Shown piece by piece: positions 42,854 to 52,371 of a DNA stretch of 64,000 nucleotides. Source of the stretch: Microbulbifer sp. HZ11 (GTDB lineage Bacteria; Pseudomonadota; Gammaproteobacteria; Pseudomonadales; Cellvibrionaceae); the NCBI RefSeq assembly GCF_000708675.1, contig NZ_JELR01000001.1, forward strand, positions 1,364,001 through 1,428,000, given 5' to 3'. The notes under the pieces were generated by a model. The model worked only from the letters and a program-made list of their open reading frames with translations. It ran no database searches and had not been told where the DNA came from. Position 1 is the stretch's first letter. Each line of letters opens with the position of its first letter. Made by a program: the position numbers and the translations under genes.

Positions 42854-43537
42854 ATGCCCAGCAGCACCATGTCGCCTACCGACAACTCAACCCCATCGCA
42901 GAAATGCCGCGTCGTTGTTCTCATCTCCGGCAGCGGCAGCAACCTGCAGACCTTTCTGGATGCCGCGGCCGGCGGTGACGGCGACTATTCCGTGGAAGCG
43001 GTAATCAGCAACAAAGCCGACGCCTACGGACTCACCCGAGCACAGAATGCGGGCGTACCTACCGAAGTCCTGAGTCATCGGGATTTCAGCGACCGCGACA
43101 GCTTTGATCAGGCAATGGTGAAGCTGATTGATGGCTACGGGCCGGATCTGGTGATCCTCGCCGGTTTCATGCGCATCCTGACACCCCACTTTGTCCGCCA
43201 CTTCAGCGGGCGCCTGTTGAACATTCATCCATCTTTGTTGCCCAAGTACCAGGGTCTGCACACCCACCAGCGCGCGCTGGATGCGGGCGACAAGGAACAT
43301 GGCGCCACCGTGCACTTTGTCACCGAAGAACTCGATGGCGGCCCGCCTATTCTGCAGGCGGCGGTGCCCATTGAAACCGGCGATACCGCCGAATCCCTTG
43401 CACAGCGAGTGCTGGTGCAGGAACATAAAATTTATCCGCTGGTGGCAAGCTGGTTTGCCCAAGGACGTCTGCGCATGGTGGGCGACCGTGCCGAACTGGA
43501 TGGAGAGCTGTTGCCACGCAGCGGAAAACGGTTGTAG
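42854..43537 (+). CDS. purN: Phosphoribosylglycinamide formyltransferase
   Basis: 227 residues; a short N-terminal extension (MPSSTMSPTDNSTPSQK) precedes CRVVVLISGSGSNLQTFLDA. Catalytic residues of GART are visible: Asn-His in LLNIHPSLLPKYQGLHTHQRAL and Asp in HFVTEELDGGPPILQ. It transfers formyl from 10-formyl-THF to GAR. Immediately downstream of purM in one operon. Confidence 0.96.
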   Translation: MPSSTMSPTDNSTPSQKCRVVVLISGSGSNLQTFLDAAAGGDGDYSVEAVISNKADAYGLTRAQNAGVPTEVLSHRDFSDRDSFDQAMVKLIDGYGPDLVILAGFMRILTPHFVRHFSGRLLNIHPSLLPKYQGLHTHQRALDAGDKEHGATVHFVTEELDGGPPILQAAVPIETGDTAESLAQRVLVQEHKIYPLVASWFAQGRLRMVGDRAELDGELLPRSGKRL

Positions 43538-43610
43538 AGCCGGACTACACTTCCGGCCTGACACTGACCCACAATGTATGGAAGTCAAAAACAAGGCCGG
43601 AGGTTGTCTT

Positions 43611-44372
43611 TTGAATCGTTTCACTGCTGCTGCCGCTTCAATATCTTTTCTCTTTGCTGCCTTCCTCAGCAGCCTCCCGAGTAGTGCCGAAACCGAGCAA
43701 ACGCCCGCTGTTACTGACGATCCCGCAGTTCTCGTTCCTTTCACGGCGATTTACGAGGCAGAGTTCAGCGGGTTTGGCGTCAAAGCCGAGCGCAAGTTGA
43801 CCGGCAGCCCGCAGAGTTGGCGTCTGGATTTTTCCGCGCACTCGATGTTTGCAAAGATCGAGGAATATTCCCGCTTCGCGCAACAGGGCACCAGGCTTAC
43901 CCCCCAACACTATGACTACCAGAAATCCGGTTTGGGCCGCGATCGTCACACCGCTCTCAGCTTTGAGGACGGTGGCAAGCGCATTCTGAATATCTACGAT
44001 AAATCCCGTAGCATTGACAACGCGCCAGCAAATATCCAAGACAAGATCAGCTACCAGCTGCAGCTGGCAATTGATATCGCCAATGGCAAAACGCCGCTGC
44101 AATACCAGGTTGCCGATGGCAAAAAAATTCGTGACTATGAATTTGAGGTGGCGGGAGAAGAGACCATCAACACACCCATGGGCAAAGTCAGAACTATTAA
44201 AGTTCAGCGAGTGCGCGGCAAAGATGCAGATCGCGTCACCAATATCTGGTTTGCGCCGGAGTGGAATTACGCACTGGTAAAACTGATGCAGCGTGAAGAA
44301 AATGGCAAAAGCTACCAGATCACCCTGACAAAATTATCCATCGATGGAAAAGAAATCAGCGCACAAAAATAA
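43611..44372 (+). CDS. DUF3108 exported protein
   Basis: 253 residues if started at the TTG at 43611, which has GGAGG seven bases upstream and leads straight into a signal peptide (NRFTAAAASISFLFAAFLSSLPSSA). An ATG at 43578 would add eleven residues. The body, VPFTAIYEAEFSGFGVKAERKLTGSPQSWRLDFSAHSMFAKIEEYSRF, then IQDKISYQLQLAIDIANGK and INTPMGKVRTIKVQRVRGKD, is the DUF3108 beta-barrel-like periplasmic fold. Function unknown. It follows purN by about 70 bases. Confidence 0.85.
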   Translation: MNRFTAAAASISFLFAAFLSSLPSSAETEQTPAVTDDPAVLVPFTAIYEAEFSGFGVKAERKLTGSPQSWRLDFSAHSMFAKIEEYSRFAQQGTRLTPQHYDYQKSGLGRDRHTALSFEDGGKRILNIYDKSRSIDNAPANIQDKISYQLQLAIDIANGKTPLQYQVADGKKIRDYEFEVAGEETINTPMGKVRTIKVQRVRGKDADRVTNIWFAPEWNYALVKLMQREENGKSYQITLTKLSIDGKEISAQK

Positions 44373-44600
44373 TTAGAAATTTTTTTCACATCTATACAAA
44401 AAATTTACGACAAACCGTAGATTTTTCCGCTACAGGCTACTATAAAGTCGTCGCATTCTCCCCGTGCGTAAAATTCGCACTGCTAGAATCAAGCTACTGG
44501 GAATTTGTTTGCTTGAAGCAAAAACTTTCTGGAAAAGCTTCTTCGCCAGTATTGGGCCAAATTCCCGCTGGCATAATTTTCAGCAAAAGAGTGGGACCTC

Positions 44601-46004
44601 ATGACTATCAAAACTTTGCGCAGAGCCGCATTAGCGGCAGCAATCTGTTCCGCATCCAGCGGCGCCATGGCTGCTGGCTTTGCACTTCAGGAATCCAGTG
44701 TCAGCGGCCTTGGCCGTGCCTATGCCGCCGAGAACACCGTCGGTGACAACGCCGCCATTCTCGCCCGCAACCCCGCAGGTTCAGCACTGTTTGACCGCAT
44801 CACCATTACCGGTGGCTTCAATTATGTCGACCCGGAAATCGACGCCGCCGGTTACACCCAGTTTTTCGCCCAGACTCCCAATGGCGAGTTTCCGCTGACC
44901 GAACCGCTGTACCAGGAAGCCAACGACTACGCCACCGACGCCATAGTGCCGTTTGGCTATGTCGCAGTGCCAATTGATGACTGCTGGTCGTTCGGTTTTG
45001 CGATGAATGCGGACTACGGTCTGGAAACCGATTTCGATTCCAACTGGCTGGTAACCCACATCTCCGACAAAACGGAACTGCTGACCGTCAACCTCGCACC
45101 ATCCGTAGCCTACAACTACCGCGACGTATTCAGCGTTGGGGTTTCCGTAAACTTCCTGTACGCGGACGCTACCCTGAACACCAAGGTACCCAACGACTTC
45201 CCGGTTGACCCGTCACTGTCCAACGCCAAAATCCTTAACGCCAGCGGTGACGACTGGGATACCAGTTGGGCAATTGGTGCACTGTGGAACATTACCGACC
45301 GCACCCGTATCGGTATTTCCTACCAGGCAGAGTTTGATCCCAAGCTCGACGCCGACGTAGATTCTGACCTGCTGCCATCCGTGGTTACCGGCTTACCGTT
45401 CGACAACGAACCTGCCGACCTGACCCTGGACCTTCCGGATGTGGCCGAGATCGGCCTCTATCACCGCTTCAATAACGAGTGGGGCCTGGCGGTAGGCGCC
45501 ACCTGGACCGATTGGGACGACTTCGAGCGCCTGGAAGCATTCTTCCCCGATCAGACCGTTGGCGGCGAGCCCTACCTGCCCTACAACCCGTTGCACATCA
45601 AGGAAGAGAACTTCAAGAGTGGCTGGCGCTACAGCGTGGGCCTGGAGTACTACCCTTGCGAAGAAGTGACCTGGCGCATGGGCTACGCCTATGACGAAGG
45701 TGCCGCCCGCGACGGTCTATACACCGAAGAAAGCGAACTGGTGGGCCGCGACATCACCTGGCGCACCCTGTCCATCCCGGACAACGATCGCCAGTGGGTG
45801 ACCTTCGGCGGTACTTACAAATTCAACAATCAGTTGAGCATCGACGGTGGTCTCGCCTATATCTGGGGTGACGACTCCACCATTCAGGAATTCTCCAGCC
45901 TGCCGGTATCGGCACTGGGTGGCGCACTCAATACCTACTTTGACGGTGGCACCACCAATCTGGAAGCCTGGATCGCTGGTGTAGGCCTGAACTACAGTTT
46001 CTGA
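44601..46004 (+). CDS. FadL/TodX-type outer-membrane transport protein
   Basis: 467 residues. Signal peptide ending GAMA-AGFALQESSVSGLGRAYAAENTVGDNAAILARNPAG, the hallmark N-terminal plug of FadL channels for hydrophobic substrates such as long-chain fatty acids. The rest alternates in beta-barrel style and ends in an aromatic residue (GVGLNYSF). A 200-base AT-rich leader precedes it and a strong terminator follows, so it is monocistronic. Substrate unknown; symbol withheld. Confidence 0.9.
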   Translation: MTIKTLRRAALAAAICSASSGAMAAGFALQESSVSGLGRAYAAENTVGDNAAILARNPAGSALFDRITITGGFNYVDPEIDAAGYTQFFAQTPNGEFPLTEPLYQEANDYATDAIVPFGYVAVPIDDCWSFGFAMNADYGLETDFDSNWLVTHISDKTELLTVNLAPSVAYNYRDVFSVGVSVNFLYADATLNTKVPNDFPVDPSLSNAKILNASGDDWDTSWAIGALWNITDRTRIGISYQAEFDPKLDADVDSDLLPSVVTGLPFDNEPADLTLDLPDVAEIGLYHRFNNEWGLAVGATWTDWDDFERLEAFFPDQTVGGEPYLPYNPLHIKEENFKSGWRYSVGLEYYPCEEVTWRMGYAYDEGAARDGLYTEESELVGRDITWRTLSIPDNDRQWVTFGGTYKFNNQLSIDGGLAYIWGDDSTIQEFSSLPVSALGGALNTYFDGGTTNLEAWIAGVGLNYSF

Positions 46005-46035
46005 TCCGACGAACGGGTAAAGCTGCAATTCAAGC

Positions 46036-46066
46036 AAGGCCGGGTGGCAACACCCGGCCTTTTTTA
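46036..46066 (+). terminator. Intrinsic terminator of FadL-type gene
   Basis: GGCCGGGTG-GCAA-CACCCGGCC followed by six T residues, 32 bases after the stop codon. Confidence 0.94.
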
Positions 46067-46385
46067 TTGCCCCACCTTAACGCTCACGCACCAAAACATT
46101 CCCGCACCGCGCACCGAGCGTGCACCACAAAGGGCAATTGTGACAGAGCGACAGTGTGTCTTGACGCACGTTTTCACGCCGCCGCTCCCACCTCAAACCA
46201 TTGCGTACAGCGATGAACAGGGTTCCACCTAAAATTGCCCACCGGTATTTCCGGGTGACTGAAAGGCGATAAAACCTTGTTGAATTACAGTCACTTAGGG
46301 GCATCTGGACCTCCCACAGTACCCTCCTGAGCCAGTTTTCCCCCACGCCCCTTATCAAGCGCCTCAGAACCGGTGCTAAAAAAGT

Positions 46386-46401
46386 TGGCACGGACCCTGC
46401 A
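46386..46401 (+). promoter_or_regulatory. Sigma-54 (RpoN) promoter of nrtA operon
   Basis: TGGCACG-GACC-CTGCA, with GG at 46387-46388 and GC at 46399-46400, exactly the -24/-12 spacing, and only one mismatch to TGGCACG-N4-TTGCA. This implies activation by NtrC or another enhancer-binding protein and a transcript starting near 46412, leaving a leader of about 290 bases. Confidence 0.8.
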
Positions 46402-46558
46402 GTACCGTTTTCAACAGTGATCCATCGCAGCAATACATTTTCGTACCGGACCGGATCACAACAAAAAACACCCAATTCACATCCGTTGATTGATTGAGCC
46501 GGCAACGGCGTCAAAAAAATAGTCTGGCAGCGCGCAAGCGTATGCCCTTGAGCAGAGG

Positions 46559-46609
46559 CGCTCACCAACCCCGTCACAGGCGACGGGAGTTTGGTGAGCG
46601 TTTTTTTTT
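46559..46609 (+). terminator. Leader terminator/attenuator upstream of nrtA
   Basis: CGCTCACCAA / TTGGTGAGCG with an inner CCCGTC / GACGGG stem, then nine T residues, located between the promoter and nrtA rather than after a gene. Read-through must therefore be controlled. Nitrate operons such as Klebsiella nasF use NasR (and others NasT) ANTAR proteins to prevent termination at such a site; that mechanism is inferred here. Confidence 0.8.
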
Positions 46610-46702
46610 GCAGGTGTGATTTTTGATTACCGCATCGGCGGCGCACTGCGGACTCACAGAAAACTGAATACTTCGCAAACAGGAACCTGGAGCACACGAA
46701 TC

Positions 46703-48079
46703 ATGATCAGGAACAAACCCTTCAAGACACTCGCCGCTTCGCTAGTGCTGACTATGGGCTTTAGTAGCGCGCCCGCCACCGCAAAAGAACTTGGTTACCC
46801 GGAAAAGGAGGAACTGACGTTCGGTTTTATCAAGCTCACGGACATGGCGCCCATCGCCATCGCCTACGAAAAAGGCTTTTTTGAAGATGAAGGCCTGTAC
46901 GTCACCATCGAAGCTCAGGCCAACTGGAAAGTTTTGCTCGACGGTGTAATCGATGGCCGCCTGGACGGCGCTCACATGCTGGCGGGCCAACCTATTGCCG
47001 CCACCATGGGCTTTGGCACCAAGGCGGATATCATCACCCCATTTTCCATGGACCTGAATGGCAATGGCATCACCGTTTCAAACGCCATCTGGGAAGAGAT
47101 GAAACCGAATATCCCGAAAATGGAAGACGGCCGCCCGGTTCACCCGATCAAGGCAGACGCTCTGAAACCCGTGGTGGAAAAATACAAGGCCGAAGGCAAA
47201 CCATTCAATATGGGAATGGTATTCCCCGTGTCTACCCATAACTATGAGCTGCGCTACTGGCTGGCCGCCGGTGGTATCCACCCCGGTTTCTATGCCCCCC
47301 ACAAGGGCGACACATCCGGACAGATCGATGCCGACGCACTGCTCTCGGTAACCCCGCCCCCACAAATGCCCGCAACACTGGAAGCCGGCACAATCTACGG
47401 CTACTGCGTGGGTGAACCCTGGAACCAGCAGGCGGTATTCAAGGATATCGGTGTTCCGGTTGTGACGGACTATGAAATCTGGAAAGACAACCCGGAAAAA
47501 GTCTTCGGTATCACGAAAGAGTTCGCCGAGAAATACCCCAATACCACCGTACGTGTTACCCGCGCCCTGATCCGTGCCGCCATGTGGCTGGATGAGAACA
47601 ACAACGCCAACCGCTCGGAAGCGGTGAAAATCCTCTCCCAGTCCAACTATGTGGGCGCCGACTATGACGTGATTGCCAACAGCATGACCGGCACCTTTGA
47701 ATACGAAAAAGGCGACAAACGCGAAGTGCCCGACTTCAACGTCTTCTTCCGCTACAACGCCACCTACCCCTACTACTCCGACGCTATCTGGTATCTCACA
47801 CAAATGCGGCGCTGGGGCCAGATTTCTGAAGACAAGCCAGACGCGTGGTACAAGGAACTGGCAGCCAAGGTGTACCGCCCGGACATTTACGCCGCTGCCG
47901 CCAAGTCTCTGATTGAAGAAAAACTGGCTAGTGCCGAGCAGTTCCCGGATTTCGACACCGAAGATGGCTTCCGCAATCCGCAGACCCATTTTATCGACGG
48001 TATCGTCTACAACGGCCAGAAGCCCAATGAATATATCGAAAAATTCGCCATAGGCCTTAAGTCCGGACAAAAACTGTAA
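46703..48079 (+). CDS. nrtA: Nitrate/nitrite ABC transporter substrate-binding protein
   Basis: 458 residues from ATG 46703 ([16 protein letters not shown]), with GGAG about 10 bases upstream; the longer frame from 46616 crosses the leader. Sec signal ending ATA. The body matches NrtA/CmpA/Nas[75 protein letters not shown], and [12 protein letters not shown]. It delivers nitrate (or nitrite) from the periplasm to NrtB. Within the operon it is followed by a 110-base gap with a hairpin. Confidence 0.92.
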   Translation: MIRNKPFKTLAASLVLTMGFSSAPATAKELGYPEKEELTFGFIKLTDMAPIAIAYEKGFFEDEGLYVTIEAQANWKVLLDGVIDGRLDGAHMLAGQPIAATMGFGTKADIITPFSMDLNGNGITVSNAIWEEMKPNIPKMEDGRPVHPIKADALKPVVEKYKAEGKPFNMGMVFPVSTHNYELRYWLAAGGIHPGFYAPHKGDTSGQIDADALLSVTPPPQMPATLEAGTIYGYCVGEPWNQQAVFKDIGVPVVTDYEIWKDNPEKVFGITKEFAEKYPNTTVRVTRALIRAAMWLDENNNANRSEAVKILSQSNYVGADYDVIANSMTGTFEYEKGDKREVPDFNVFFRYNATYPYYSDAIWYLTQMRRWGQISEDKPDAWYKELAAKVYRPDIYAAAAKSLIEEKLASAEQFPDFDTEDGFRNPQTHFIDGIVYNGQKPNEYIEKFAIGLKSGQKL

Positions 48080-48108
48080 ATCGGCTTTCTCACGCAATAC
48101 CCAGACAA

Positions 48109-48137
48109 GGCGCTGCCCAGAGCTACCGGTCAGCGCC
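48109..48137 (+). other. Hairpin between nrtA and nrtB
   Basis: GGCGCTG / CAGCGCC stem with a 15-base loop and no T-run. Such hairpins after binding-protein genes often stabilise the upstream mRNA, allowing more binding protein than permease. Functional role inferred. Confidence 0.4.
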
Positions 48138-48189
48138 CGCAAAAAATGCTCACTCATAACACTCAACGCCGTGTGCAGAGGTAACTGGA

Positions 48190-49194
48190 ATGACGACCAC
48201 CACCGCGAATGCCACAAAATTGATAGGCTTCAAGCTGCCGCAACTGAGCGAAGTCTTCAATCGAACCCTCGTCAGCGGAGCCATTCGGTTGATCGCCCTG
48301 CCCCTAGCGGGCATGTTCACTTTCCTGCTACTGTGGTCCATCACCGCACAGAACATCGATACGTCCCTGGGCAAATTCCCGGGACCCGCTGCAGTGATGG
48401 AGCAGTTCAACTCCCTGTACGATGAACACCAGCGATCACGGGAAAAAGAGCAGGCATTTTACCAGCGGCAGGAAAAGCGCAACGCCGAGCGTGTAGCGAA
48501 AGATCCAAGTTACGAGCCCAAGATCCGCGCCTATACCGGCAAGGAAACCTTTCTCGACCAGATTGTGACCAGCCTGATAACCGTGATGAGTGGTTTCCTA
48601 CTAGCGGTGGCTATCGCCATCCCCCTGGGTATCGCCATCGGCCTGAGCAAACCCCTGAACAACGCGATCAACCCGATCATTCAGGTATTCAAACCGGTAT
48701 CCCCACTGGCCTGGCTACCACTGGTCACCATGGTAGTCTCCGCGCTCTACGCAACACCCGATCCGGTGGTCGCCAAATCTTTCCTGGTTTCCCTGATTAC
48801 CGTCACCCTGTGTTGCCTGTGGCCCATGGTTATCAATACCGCTGTGGGTGTAGCCGGCATCGATCGGGACTTGGTGAATGTCAGCAAGGTACTGCGTCTG
48901 CCCGCCCTGCGCCATGTACAGAAAATTGTACTGCCCGCCTCGGTCCCCATGATCTTTACCGGTATGCGTCTCTCCCTGGGTGTGGCCTGGATGGTGCTGA
49001 TTGCCGCGGAAATGCTGGCGCAAAATCCCGGCCTCGGAAAATTTGTATGGGATGAATTCCAGAATGGCAGCTCCGACTCCCTTGCGCGAATCATGGCCGC
49101 TGTACTGGTGATCGGTGTGATCGGCTTCCTGCTGGACCGCGGCATGCTCACTCTGCAGAAACTGGTCTCTTGGGATAAATCAGCAAACCAGTAA
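48190..49194 (+). CDS. nrtB: Nitrate ABC transporter permease
   Basis: 334 residues. About six transmembrane helices and the EAA-type loop VSKVLRLPALRHVQKIVLPASVPMIFTGMRLSLGVAWMVLIAAEML, typical of NrtB/SsuC/TauC permeases. An unusual charged segment of about 45 residues (QRSREKEQAFYQRQEKRNAERVAKDPSYEPK) follows the first helix and is probably periplasmic. Partner of NrtA and NrtD in the inner membrane. Confidence 0.92.
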   Translation: MTTTTANATKLIGFKLPQLSEVFNRTLVSGAIRLIALPLAGMFTFLLLWSITAQNIDTSLGKFPGPAAVMEQFNSLYDEHQRSREKEQAFYQRQEKRNAERVAKDPSYEPKIRAYTGKETFLDQIVTSLITVMSGFLLAVAIAIPLGIAIGLSKPLNNAINPIIQVFKPVSPLAWLPLVTMVVSALYATPDPVVAKSFLVSLITVTLCCLWPMVINTAVGVAGIDRDLVNVSKVLRLPALRHVQKIVLPASVPMIFTGMRLSLGVAWMVLIAAEMLAQNPGLGKFVWDEFQNGSSDSLARIMAAVLVIGVIGFLLDRGMLTLQKLVSWDKSANQ

Positions 49195-49252
49195 CCCCAT
49201 CTGCACCGGAACGAAACAGCACCGGGTAACTCATTTTACGGAGCCTGAACCA

Positions 49253-50134
49253 ATGAGCGTACTTCTCGACATCAGTCACATCGATATGGAATTCCCGACC
49301 CCCAAGGGCCCATTCACCGCCCTGCGGGACGTCGACCTGAAAATTGCCCAGGGGGAGTTTGTCTCCCTGATCGGCCACTCCGGCTGCGGCAAATCCACCG
49401 TACTCAATGTGGTTGCCGGCCTCTACCAGGCCACCCGCGGCGGCGTGATCCTCAATGGCAAGGAAGTCACCGAACCGGGCCCGGAGCGTGCAGTGGTCTT
49501 TCAAAATCACTCTCTGTTGCCCTGGCTCACCGCCTATGAGAATGTGGAACTGGCGGTCAAACAGGTTTTTGGCAACAGCAAATCCAAAGCTGAGATGCGC
49601 GAGTGGATCGAGCACAATCTTGATCTGGTGCACATGAACCACGCTCTGCACAAGCGCCCGAATGAAATTTCCGGTGGTATGAAGCAGCGCGTGGGTATCG
49701 CCCGCGCCCTGGCCATGCAGCCCAAAGTATTGCTGATGGATGAACCCTTTGGCGCACTGGACGCATTGACCCGCGCACATATGCAAGACTCCCTGATGGA
49801 GATTCAGGCGGAGCTGAACAACACCGTAATTATGATCACCCACGATGTGGATGAGGCCGTATTGTTATCGGACCGCATTGTGATGATGACCAACGGTCCC
49901 GCCGCCACCATCGGAGAGATTCTCGACGTTGATCTTGAGCGCCCGCGCCACCGCCTGGAACTGGCGAACGACCCGCTCTACAACCAGTATCGCTCCAAGG
50001 TACTGAAATTTCTGCACGAACGGCACAGTAAGCCCGACGTTCCCGTCAAAAAAACCGTTGCCAAACCCCTGCAGACGACAGAAAACACCACAACAGGTCA
50101 CGCGCAGAAAGAAGCGGTGGAAGACGCCGCCTGA
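49253..50134 (+). CDS. nrtD: Nitrate ABC transporter ATPase
   Basis: 293 residues. Walker A GHSGCGKST, Q-loop VFQNHSLLPWLT, signature motif ISGGMKQRVGIARALA, Walker B LLMDEPFGALD and switch His in TVIMITHDVDEAVLLSDRI. VNVVAGLYQATRGGV and GPAATIGEILDVDLERPRHR match NrtC/NrtD-type ATPases. The Lys/Thr-rich C-terminal tail of about 30 residues is not needed for activity. No fused NrtA-like domain, so it is the NrtD rather than NrtC form. Confidence 0.93.
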   Translation: MSVLLDISHIDMEFPTPKGPFTALRDVDLKIAQGEFVSLIGHSGCGKSTVLNVVAGLYQATRGGVILNGKEVTEPGPERAVVFQNHSLLPWLTAYENVELAVKQVFGNSKSKAEMREWIEHNLDLVHMNHALHKRPNEISGGMKQRVGIARALAMQPKVLLMDEPFGALDALTRAHMQDSLMEIQAELNNTVIMITHDVDEAVLLSDRIVMMTNGPAATIGEILDVDLERPRHRLELANDPLYNQYRSKVLKFLHERHSKPDVPVKKTVAKPLQTTENTTTGHAQKEAVEDAA

Positions 50135-50186
50135 TTTTATTGCGCCTTGCTGACTTGGCTTTTAATCTCCGCAACAGGAAAACAAT

Positions 50187-51410
50187 ATGAAAAATCAGAC
50201 TCTCATTTCCCAATTCTCACTGCGCAAGAACCTGCTCGCGCTCACCATAAGCACCATAGCTGCAGCACCGGTCTTCGCCCAGGAAATGTCCGAGCAGCAG
50301 GCACCGGAGGTAAACAGCTTCGCTGATGCTCTGGCTCAAGGTGATGTATCCCTGGGCTTCCGCGCCCGCTCTGAATTCGTGGATGTGGACGGCAGTAATG
50401 TGGATCTGACCAGCCTGCAGACACGTCTTACATTTACTTCCGCAGCCTATGCAGGTTTCAGCACCCTGATCGAAATGGACGACGTCACGCATATTACGGA
50501 ATTCGAAGGCGGTGTGGGCGATCCGGAGGGTACCGAAGTGAACCAGGCTTACCTGGCCTACGCTACTGGCACCACCACCTTCAAATACGGTCGTCAACGC
50601 ATCCTGCTGGATAACCAGCGCTTAGTTGGCGGTGTCGGCTTCCGTCAGAATGAACAGACCTACGATGCCTTCAGCGTTACCAACACCAGCCTCGCCGACA
50701 CCACATTGTTTCTGGCGCGAGTCAGAAACGTGAACCGAATTTTTGGCGAGGATAGCCCGGTGGGCGATCATACCAATGATACCTATCTGCTGAATGGTAA
50801 GTACGCGGGGCTTTCCGCCGGCACGCTCAGCGGTTATGCCTACCTGATCGACAACGAGGATGCAGCGGCCTTCTCCACCGACACTTACGGTGTGCGCTTT
50901 GCCGGAGGCAAGGGCGACCTCTCCTATGCGCTGGAATATGCCACCCAGTCCTCCGCGGCAAACAACCCTGCAGACTACGATGCGGATTACCTCCTAGCAG
51001 AAGGTAGCTACAAGCTGGGAAGCATCACCATTTCCGGCGGCTACGAACTACTGGGTGCGGACGGCGCGAACGGACAGTTCATCACCCCCCTGGCCACCCT
51101 GCACAAGTTTCAGGGCTGGACCGATCAATTTCTCGGTGGAGGTACCGGAAACATCGTAGGCGGTATTGAGGACGTGTACATTTCCGCAGGTACCAGTCTC
51201 GCCGGCGTCAAGTTTGCACTCAATTACCATCAGTTGAGCTCCGACGACAGCGGTGTATCCGGTATGGATAAACTGGGAAGCGAAGCGGGCTTTCTCGTGG
51301 CGGGCACCCTTTCCGGCGTCAATCTCAGCCTGAAATACAGCGCGTACAGTGCGGACGATTTCAGTGTGGACACCGACAAACTCTGGCTTACCGCTGCGAC
51401 AAAATTCTAA
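50187..51410 (+). CDS. Outer-membrane porin (alginate-export-like fold)
   Basis: 407 residues. Signal peptide ending VFA-QEMSEQQAPEVNSFADALAQGDVSLGFRARSEFVDVDG; DVSLGFRARSEFV and the alternating strand pattern ending in LWLTAATKF indicate a beta-barrel of the alginate-export/OprD-like group. TTFKYGRQRILLDNQRLVGGVGFRQNEQTYDAF is the conserved core. Its place directly after nrtD suggests a dedicated outer-membrane entry pore for nitrate or another small anion; this is inference from context. A terminator follows. Confidence 0.8.
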   Translation: MKNQTLISQFSLRKNLLALTISTIAAAPVFAQEMSEQQAPEVNSFADALAQGDVSLGFRARSEFVDVDGSNVDLTSLQTRLTFTSAAYAGFSTLIEMDDVTHITEFEGGVGDPEGTEVNQAYLAYATGTTTFKYGRQRILLDNQRLVGGVGFRQNEQTYDAFSVTNTSLADTTLFLARVRNVNRIFGEDSPVGDHTNDTYLLNGKYAGLSAGTLSGYAYLIDNEDAAAFSTDTYGVRFAGGKGDLSYALEYATQSSAANNPADYDADYLLAEGSYKLGSITISGGYELLGADGANGQFITPLATLHKFQGWTDQFLGGGTGNIVGGIEDVYISAGTSLAGVKFALNYHQLSSDDSGVSGMDKLGSEAGFLVAGTLSGVNLSLKYSAYSADDFSVDTDKLWLTAATKF

Positions 51411-51461
51411 AGGGAAGCAACCACTCACAGGGTTTAACCTGAGTCACTCGTTGAGTATTTA

Positions 51462-51486
51462 CCCGGCCGCAAGGCCGGGACTTTTT
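51462..51486 (+). terminator. Intrinsic terminator after porin gene
   Basis: CCCGGCC-GCAA-GGCCGGG followed by ACTTTTTC, 52 bases after the porin stop and 55 bases before the P-box gene. It should reduce but may not abolish expression of the last gene. Confidence 0.85.
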
Positions 51487-51540
51487 CTTCTTCCCTATCT
51501 CCCTCCCTTTCTCATCCATTTTTCAGTCAGGAAAGAGAGT

Positions 51541-52371
51541 ATGAAATCCGTTTTCTCCCTGTTTCTGTTATTTGTAGTGGGCACCGCGCCGGTATTTGCA
51601 GCCAAAGCGGAAGCACCGGCTGATCCGGCCAATGTCGGATTCAGCATGGGCGATGCCATCAATATCGCCGGACGCCAGAGGATGCTGTCTCAGCGTATTA
51701 CACAGTCCTATATTCTAAGGGGTGTACAGCCGTCGGTAGACAAGCACCGTCAGGTTTTTGAGCGCTCCATGGCAGAGTTCGAGCGTAATCTCGGGCGACT
51801 CACCAACTTTGAACCGGCGAAACCGCTCGCCAATACCTTGCGACAGGTTCAGCAAGAGTGGGATGCTTTTGCGGAAGTTGCCCGGCAACCGGTGAATAAA
51901 ACTACTGCTGCGCAGCTGTTCCAGCGCAGCAATACTCTATTACCTGCAGCCCACACCTACGTGATGCGCCTGCAGGCACTGGCCGATCACAGCAGCGCCG
52001 AACTGGTTAACGTATCCGGCCGACAGCGTATGCTGTCTCAGCGTATCGCAAAAAATTATGTTGCCCAGTATTGGGGGGTGGCCGGCAGCGACGGCACGCG
52101 TTTACTGTACGAGGATCTGGCGGAGTTCGAGCAGATGCTGACCTTTCTACTGGAAAGCCCGCTGAATACACCAGATATCACCCGCAATCTGCTGAAAACC
52201 CAGGGGCACCTGCATTATGCCAGCCGCGGATTTGATGGGGAGATGCAGATATCGGAGGCGCGGCAGATTCATGTCATCACCGGTACCACCGACATCATGT
52301 TGCGCAACATGAACATAATTACCGGTCAGTACGCGCAGTTATTAAACGCGGTGGAACTTGCCGCCCGCTGA
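51541..52371 (+). CDS. Periplasmic protein with two PilJ/NarX P-box repeats
   Basis: 276 residues from ATG 51541 with AGGAAAGAG upstream. Signal peptide ends VFA-AKAEAPADPA, and there is no later membrane helix or signalling domain. Two copies of the PilJ/NarX-type sensor helix occur: INIAGRQRMLSQRITQSY (40-57) and VNVSGRQRMLSQRIAKNY (156-173), each followed by a helical bundle of about 100 residues. In NarX the equivalent P-box binds nitrate or nitrite. A soluble double-P-box protein next to a nitrate importer suggests a periplasmic nitrate-binding or sensing accessory. Ligand and partner are inferred. Confidence 0.8.
   Translation: MKSVFSLFLLFVVGTAPVFAAKAEAPADPANVGFSMGDAINIAGRQRMLSQRITQSYILRGVQPSVDKHRQVFERSMAEFERNLGRLTNFEPAKPLANTLRQVQQEWDAFAEVARQPVNKTTAAQLFQRSNTLLPAAHTYVMRLQALADHSSAELVNVSGRQRMLSQRIAKNYVAQYWGVAGSDGTRLLYEDLAEFEQMLTFLLESPLNTPDITRNLLKTQGHLHYASRGFDGEMQISEARQIHVITGTTDIMLRNMNIITGQYAQLLNAVELAAR

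Larger units (their letters stand above)
46067..46702 (+). promoter_or_regulatory. Long regulatory region of the nitrate-uptake operon
   Basis: About 640 bases with no credible gene. It contains a sigma-54 promoter, hairpins at 46417-46459 (GTGATCC/GGATCAC) and 46526-46546 (GGCAGCGC-GCAA-GCGTATGCC), and a strong terminator, listed separately. TGCACC-ACAAA-GGGCAA at about 46120 is a weak candidate NtrC half-palindrome. Confidence 0.6.

Noticed and set aside
43281..43610. Long upstream extension of the DUF3108 reading frame into purN
   Set aside because: It overlaps purN in another frame; a signal peptide and a ribosome binding site mark the real start at 43611 (or 43578).
46077..46697. 206-residue minus-strand ORF in the nrtA regulatory region
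   Set aside because: It runs through the terminator, the sigma-54 promoter and the leader hairpin of the nrt operon; composition is not protein-like.
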